DNA from: Dipteronia dyeriana
Taxonomy: Eukaryota > Streptophyta > Magnoliopsida > Sapindales > Sapindaceae
DNA: 64,000 nucleotides
Reading direction: 5' to 3'
Assembly (NCBI GenBank): GCA_032871835.1
Contig: CM065303.1
Coordinates: forward strand, 59,620,597-59,684,596
Under the pieces are notes generated by a model that did no database searches, was not told the DNA's origin, and saw only the letters and a program-made list of their open reading frames with translations. The stretch's first letter is position 1; every line of letters starts with the position of its first letter. The position numbers and the translations under genes are program-made. Of this stretch, positions 60,201 to 64,000 are shown one piece after another.

Positions 60201-60839
60201 GACGGTCCGTGGAGCAACCGCGAGTGGAAACCGCCCATGGCACGAGGTTGACCTGGTAAATGTTAGACGATGGAAATGATTTAAAATATAAACTGTTCGT
60301 ATATCCTGACCTAACGCCTTATGCATACTATTACAGGTCCTGATTCCGTGCAACGTGGGGGCCAACGTTGGCTGGTGGTGACCGTCGACCTTATTCTCTG
60401 GAAGATTGAGATATTTGACCCCTGGAGACATGAAGTCCCTCATTATATCAGGAAGCAGCATGTCCGGTCATTACGGTGGTTTTTACCGTCCATGTTGAAT
60501 GACGCGGGGTTCCACACTACACGACGAGGTGGTCGTCGGCCATTCCCTAAGAAAAATAAGCCCTTCTCGGTCAGCGTGGTCCCCACTTCTACAGTCCCCT
60601 AACAAAAAAAATCGTAAGACATTCTATTTCATTCACGTGCTTAGATATTATTTAAAAACGATTTGTAACGGTTTTTAATGTGTCCAATTGCAGAGGTAAT
60701 TGTGGTCCCCATACTTTGAAACTTATCGAGTACTTACTGGCGGGTCGAAGCCCTTTTGATTGGTCAGAGGATGACATGGGGATCATTCGGGAGAAAATAA
60801 CTGTGGAGATTTTTTGTAACTCCAGACCCGCCTAGTGAT
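57244..60839 (+). pseudogene. DUF1985 / Ulp1-like (C48) protease gene of the MULE, decayed
   Basis: The first exon carries DUF1985: GDWYEGKLTRHNHFDTLAHI, MASCFGHFLTM, IIYRLLLRELHHNDPTDEM and VRFSKVEFCLITGLRFG, then RYFPRADEVSLEEI. A frame change lies near 57930, followed by NIYGLSHALL, a probable intron, and LTPRILKWEF (about 58170). Next comes a long linker with charged and P/S/T-rich parts (58324-59430), and then HMDAYLHILRKRQRRFPTVYN (59910), which starts the peptidase region. The core reads VLIPCNVG, then with a one-base frame change near 60357 RWLVVTVDLILWKIEIFDPW, and at 60692 GNCGPHTLKLIEYLLAG. The catalytic Cys is kept, while the usual HW is RW. Ulp1-type proteases cut SUMO from proteins; the role in the element is unknown. 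Confidence 0.8.
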
Positions 60840-60966
60840 TGGTTGTATATGTCCTACCATTTTTTATGTACAAAGACATTGTAATTCATTCATTAATATT
60901 AATTCATTCATTAATAAGTTATTATTGCAGTTCCAAATATTTACAATGTGATCAAAACTTTATCAT

Positions 60967-63733
60967 TCATTCCCTATTAGAGTCAATATTAGGGCACGTC
61001 TGTTTGCTATGTCCAATTGAATGACAGATGTTACACTTGCGACGGTATTCATCGGGAACACCTCTGCTTGGACCTTCATTAATCATAGGCGGATTAGAAC
61101 ATCTTCGAGAATTATGCCCTGGCTGTCCACATCTTCTACACGATTGTGTAGTTGTCCTTTTCGAAGACGAGACATGGCGACCAGCCATCGGACGTCCTGC
61201 TTGTCTCCTGGAGATTGGATTCAAAATCACCCCCTGAGCAATGTCAGATGGCACAACCCAAGTGGAAGGATCTCCCACCGGTATAATATGAACCGAGTAC
61301 GCGTCAATACGTGTCTGTCTTTTGTAGTAGTTCGAACACAAAGTTGTCAAATCCAAGTTTCGCTCCCTGTAAAAAATATTGAAAACGATGAGCTTCATGT
61401 TTCAGTAATAATCACCTCACAGTAAAACATGAAAGTAATGTACCCTGAGACCGCAAGAGCGTGAGAATATGGAAAATGACCCATTTGGAATTTGTTGCAA
61501 GTACAAGTCTTCCGGGCTAAGTTAACAGTCAACTGTTTTCCAGACCGCTTGACCGAGAAAATATTCCAGTCTACCGGATTTAAGGTCATAAAACAACACT
61601 TCTCCACACGTTTTAAGATCACAAGATGTGTTGCGTCTGTCAACTGATGATGCATGGTTTGTGCAGCTCTATAGCGATCGTGAAACCACCGTTGTAGCAT
61701 ATTCCTAATGAACTCAGCCAGAGTCAACATAGGCAGTTGTCGTGCAAATTTTAGGTATGAGTTTATGCATTCTGCAGCATTTGTTGTCATCACTTTGTAC
61801 CTTCTTTTGGGGCAGTGTACACGGGACCACTTATATGGACCAGCATCAATTACATAATCATATGCATTCTTGTGCAAGTTTCTTAACTCTTCCATATGTC
61901 GGTTATATTCAATCTCGGTGTACGTGCGAGTTGCTTTGTCCATTATTACGGCAACATCCTTCCTATGAAATCGCTTCTTAATATTTTCAGCAAAGTGCCA
62001 ACAACATATGGTATGAGTGGCATAAGGGAACACTTTAGAAATCCCTGTCGGAAATGAAAACCAGCTCATCAATATGACCTAGGACACCCTTCAAGATATC
62101 CAAAAATCATTCCCATGGAAGGTTGTTTTCTGAGTCGCCATACCCAAAATAAATTTCTGTTCGTTCTCATCTTGTGCTGTTGCAACAAACAGTGTACCTC
62201 GGAATCGTCCATTCAAATGGGTACCATTAACGGCAATTACTGGACGCATACACATCCAGAATCCTCTAAGTGAGGCACCAATCGACATGAAAAAGTACAG
62301 AAATTTACCATCTTCGTCGCACTGTAATTCAGTGATTGTGTCGGGATTTTTTTATTCCAAAACGTAACCAAATTATGGAAGTAGTTGGAAGGTTTCCTCA
62401 TGCGTTCCATATGTCAGTGACAATGCATAATCAAGGGCGACGTGTGCCTTACTGTACATGATTTGGATTCCATACATTGATTTCATGTCGGCGATTATGT
62501 CATTCGGACGCATTAGTCGACCATCTTGTTGTTGAAGTCTAGGTGCAATAACTTCTCGAATTATGACTGCACTAGCTTGTCGGTGGCGACTGTGAATTTC
62601 CTTTAACGGACAAGTGTGTTCATTGACAAAACTTCTTACTTGAAAGTATGTCCCTTCATCTCTCCTCACCGCTCTTAACTTCCACGTACAATTTTCCATC
62701 AAACAAACTAGATGTGATGTTGTCTTATTGGACCTTTTCACCATCCACTCGAAGTTCTGCCGCATTGCAAAATGGCCTACTAGTCTCTTCAAATCCTTTT
62801 TCGTTGGAAAAAATTACCCTTTATATATCATGTTTGTAGGTTCATCTTCAACCAAGTTCCTGCTTCCACCCATACCAAACGAGTATTATTCTACTCCTAG
62901 AATAACCCATGTTGTGGCATTATCAGAATCATCTGGAGTTACATTAGCCCAGACCTCGAGGTCCCAGCTATATATGGTGCACTGGAACTAAATCTGTGTA
63001 CAAGTCTTACACGTCTTTCCGTTTGGACAGGTTCTCCATCATCCTCATTGTCCTTTACATTTTCTACCAGATTGAAATTGCCCTCATTATCCACCTCATG
63101 AATCAACCCAACATTCGGTGTTGTATTCTGTTAATTGTTGATGTCATTGTAGATCTCATTGTATTGATGGTTGTACTGTCTACCATTCATCTCAATTTGA
63201 CAACCAAAGACATCGTCGAATTGAGGTCCCAGTATATTATCATAGGTGGCCTTTTCCGGTGGGGTAGCACATATGTTATCCCGACCATCAATCCCACTTC
63301 TTTATGTGAACAACTGGTTACTTTCGTCTGACGATCGAAATTGTTGGGTGTTATCCCGATGAGAGATATCTTCACCAATGACACCTCCCGCTGGTCTCTC
63401 GATTAGACTAACACATACTTGAGGGATCACCCTATCTTCCGTTAGCATAAACTGAACATCATCATTGTTTCTTATAAATGTACTACATGTAGTCCCAGAA
63501 ACAATTGATATAGATTGTAGACCATCACTGTATTTGTTCTCATCAAACGTCACAATGGTTTGCACGATCGACACCAGTTCGTCGTAACTCAAATTTTTTG
63601 ACACATACAAACCTTGGTTATCAGAACCTAAATACCTCTGATTTCCATCGGGTAATTGCTCTCATCGACCGTTGTAAGATATGACTATTCTCACCCTATC
63701 CATTGTCCTGTCAAAATCATTATCAAAAACCAT
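60967..63733 (-). pseudogene. MuDR-type MULE transposase, inactivated
   Basis: The start is probably the ATG at 63733 or 63703 (MDRVRIVISYNG, then an in-frame stop). In order follow an N-terminal region with LSYDELVSIVQTIV (63302-63600); the MuDR DNA-binding domain LKRLVGHFAMRQNFEWMVKR, then CTWKLRA and FVNEHTC (62600-62800); and the catalytic domain VIAVNGTHLNGRFRGTLFVA (about 62200), FISDR, and KVFPYATHTICCWHF (about 62010). Next are a SWIM-like finger CTCNKFQMGHFPYSHALAV (about 61470) and, after a probable intron, two zinc knuckles CRRCGQPGHNSRRC and CNICHSIGHSKQTC (61020-61180). It is broken by stops and two frame changes around 62050-62120. The first catalytic D is N, and the third SWIM ligand is Y in place of C. 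Confidence 0.88.
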
Positions 63734-63790
63734 TATTAAGAAAATAATATTTAATATTAAAATTACAATTATAAAGGATTAAACAAAAAT

Positions 63791-64000
63791 CAAATGTAAG
63801 CGATCGAGTTTTTTTCTACTGATCGAGATTTTTTTTATAGATGATCGAGTCATTTTTGTACATGATCGAGCTTTTTTGAACGGGATCGAGCTTTTTTTGT
63901 TCATGACCGAGCTCTTATTGTACATCATCGAGCTTTTTTTAATATGGCTTGAGCTTTTTTCAAATATGGCTCGAGCTTTTTATTTTAGGGGTTGAGCTTT
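63791..64000 (+). repeat. Right array of TCGAGC-T-run units (continues past the window)
   Basis: About ten units of GATCGAGC plus T-run with spacers such as GTACAT or GAACGGG lie here at about 21-bp spacing and run to the window end. They read in the same direction as the left array. They lie upstream of the transposase start at 63733. Confidence 0.9.

Larger units (their letters stand above)
56090..64000. mobile_element. Large MULE carrying transposase and DUF1985/Ulp1 genes (right end outside window)
   Basis: Two convergent decayed genes, a DUF1985/Ulp1-type protease gene on plus and a MuDR-type transposase on minus, lie between two arrays of the same roughly 21-bp unit. Such a pairing is known from plant Mutator-like elements that captured a Ulp1-like protease gene (the KI-MULE and Kaonashi type). 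The left end is put near 56090, where GGAGAGTGATTTATGCAATT may be the terminal repeat. This cannot be tested because the right end is missing. Confidence 0.6.

Noticed and set aside
61021..61425. Plus-strand frame of 134 codons
   Set aside because: It is the shadow of the zinc-knuckle region of the minus-strand transposase.

Overview
The window is nuclear DNA of a flowering plant, most likely a eudicot. It is AT-rich, has spliced genes with long introns, and is dominated by plant-type transposons of many kinds: Ty1/copia, Ty3/gypsy, LINE, hAT, MULE and MITEs. No bacterial or organellar gene arrangement is seen. The one intact host gene is ARC3 (41920-55194, +), rebuilt here as 16 exons coding for 764 residues. 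It has an FtsZ-like region followed by C-terminal MORN repeats, so it belongs to the chloroplast-division machinery.

Region 1-19000 is a nest of LTR elements. A minus-strand copia element (family A, LTR about 1.9 kb) runs from beyond the left edge to 7400 and has a broken gag-pol. It landed in a gypsy-type element whose surviving 3' part (7401 to about 10988) carries an antisense gene of the 'putative gypsy type transposon' family (PF04195) just before the polypurine tract and 3' LTR. That gypsy element sits in an antisense LTR of a second family (B). The same family B LTR was hit again at 11421/11422 by another family A copy flanked by the 5-bp duplication TCACA. At 14783-18900 lies a short element with two family B LTRs and no coding capacity. 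Its right LTR was later interrupted by a 5'-truncated LINE with a complete RNase H domain.

Region 19000-41900 is transposon-rich intergenic DNA. It holds a roughly 1 kb MITE-like element with a (TA)-rich core (22991-23966) and a degenerate minisatellite (24550-25150). A dead Ac-like hAT transposase lies on the minus strand (27206-29197), beside a DUF1985 relic (30141-30620). A complete 6-kb hAT element with an 8-bp duplication (31610-37602) is interrupted by a 2.3-kb probable solo LTR. Several short tandem repeats and another MITE-like element complete the region.

Region 41900-55300 is ARC3. Its introns hold a 132-bp hAT MITE, a MULE-like element with long inverted ends, and a TRIM-like element with its own nested 189-bp hAT MITE, yet every exon is open.

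Region 56100-64000 is a large decayed MULE. A DUF1985/Ulp1-protease gene (+) and a MuDR-type transposase (-) converge. Outside them lie two arrays of a roughly 21-22-bp unit (TCGAGC followed by a T-run), in direct rather than inverted orientation. These arrays are the most unusual structure in the window; the right one continues past the end.

All calls come from reading the sequence. Domain names rest on recognised motifs, not on a database search.
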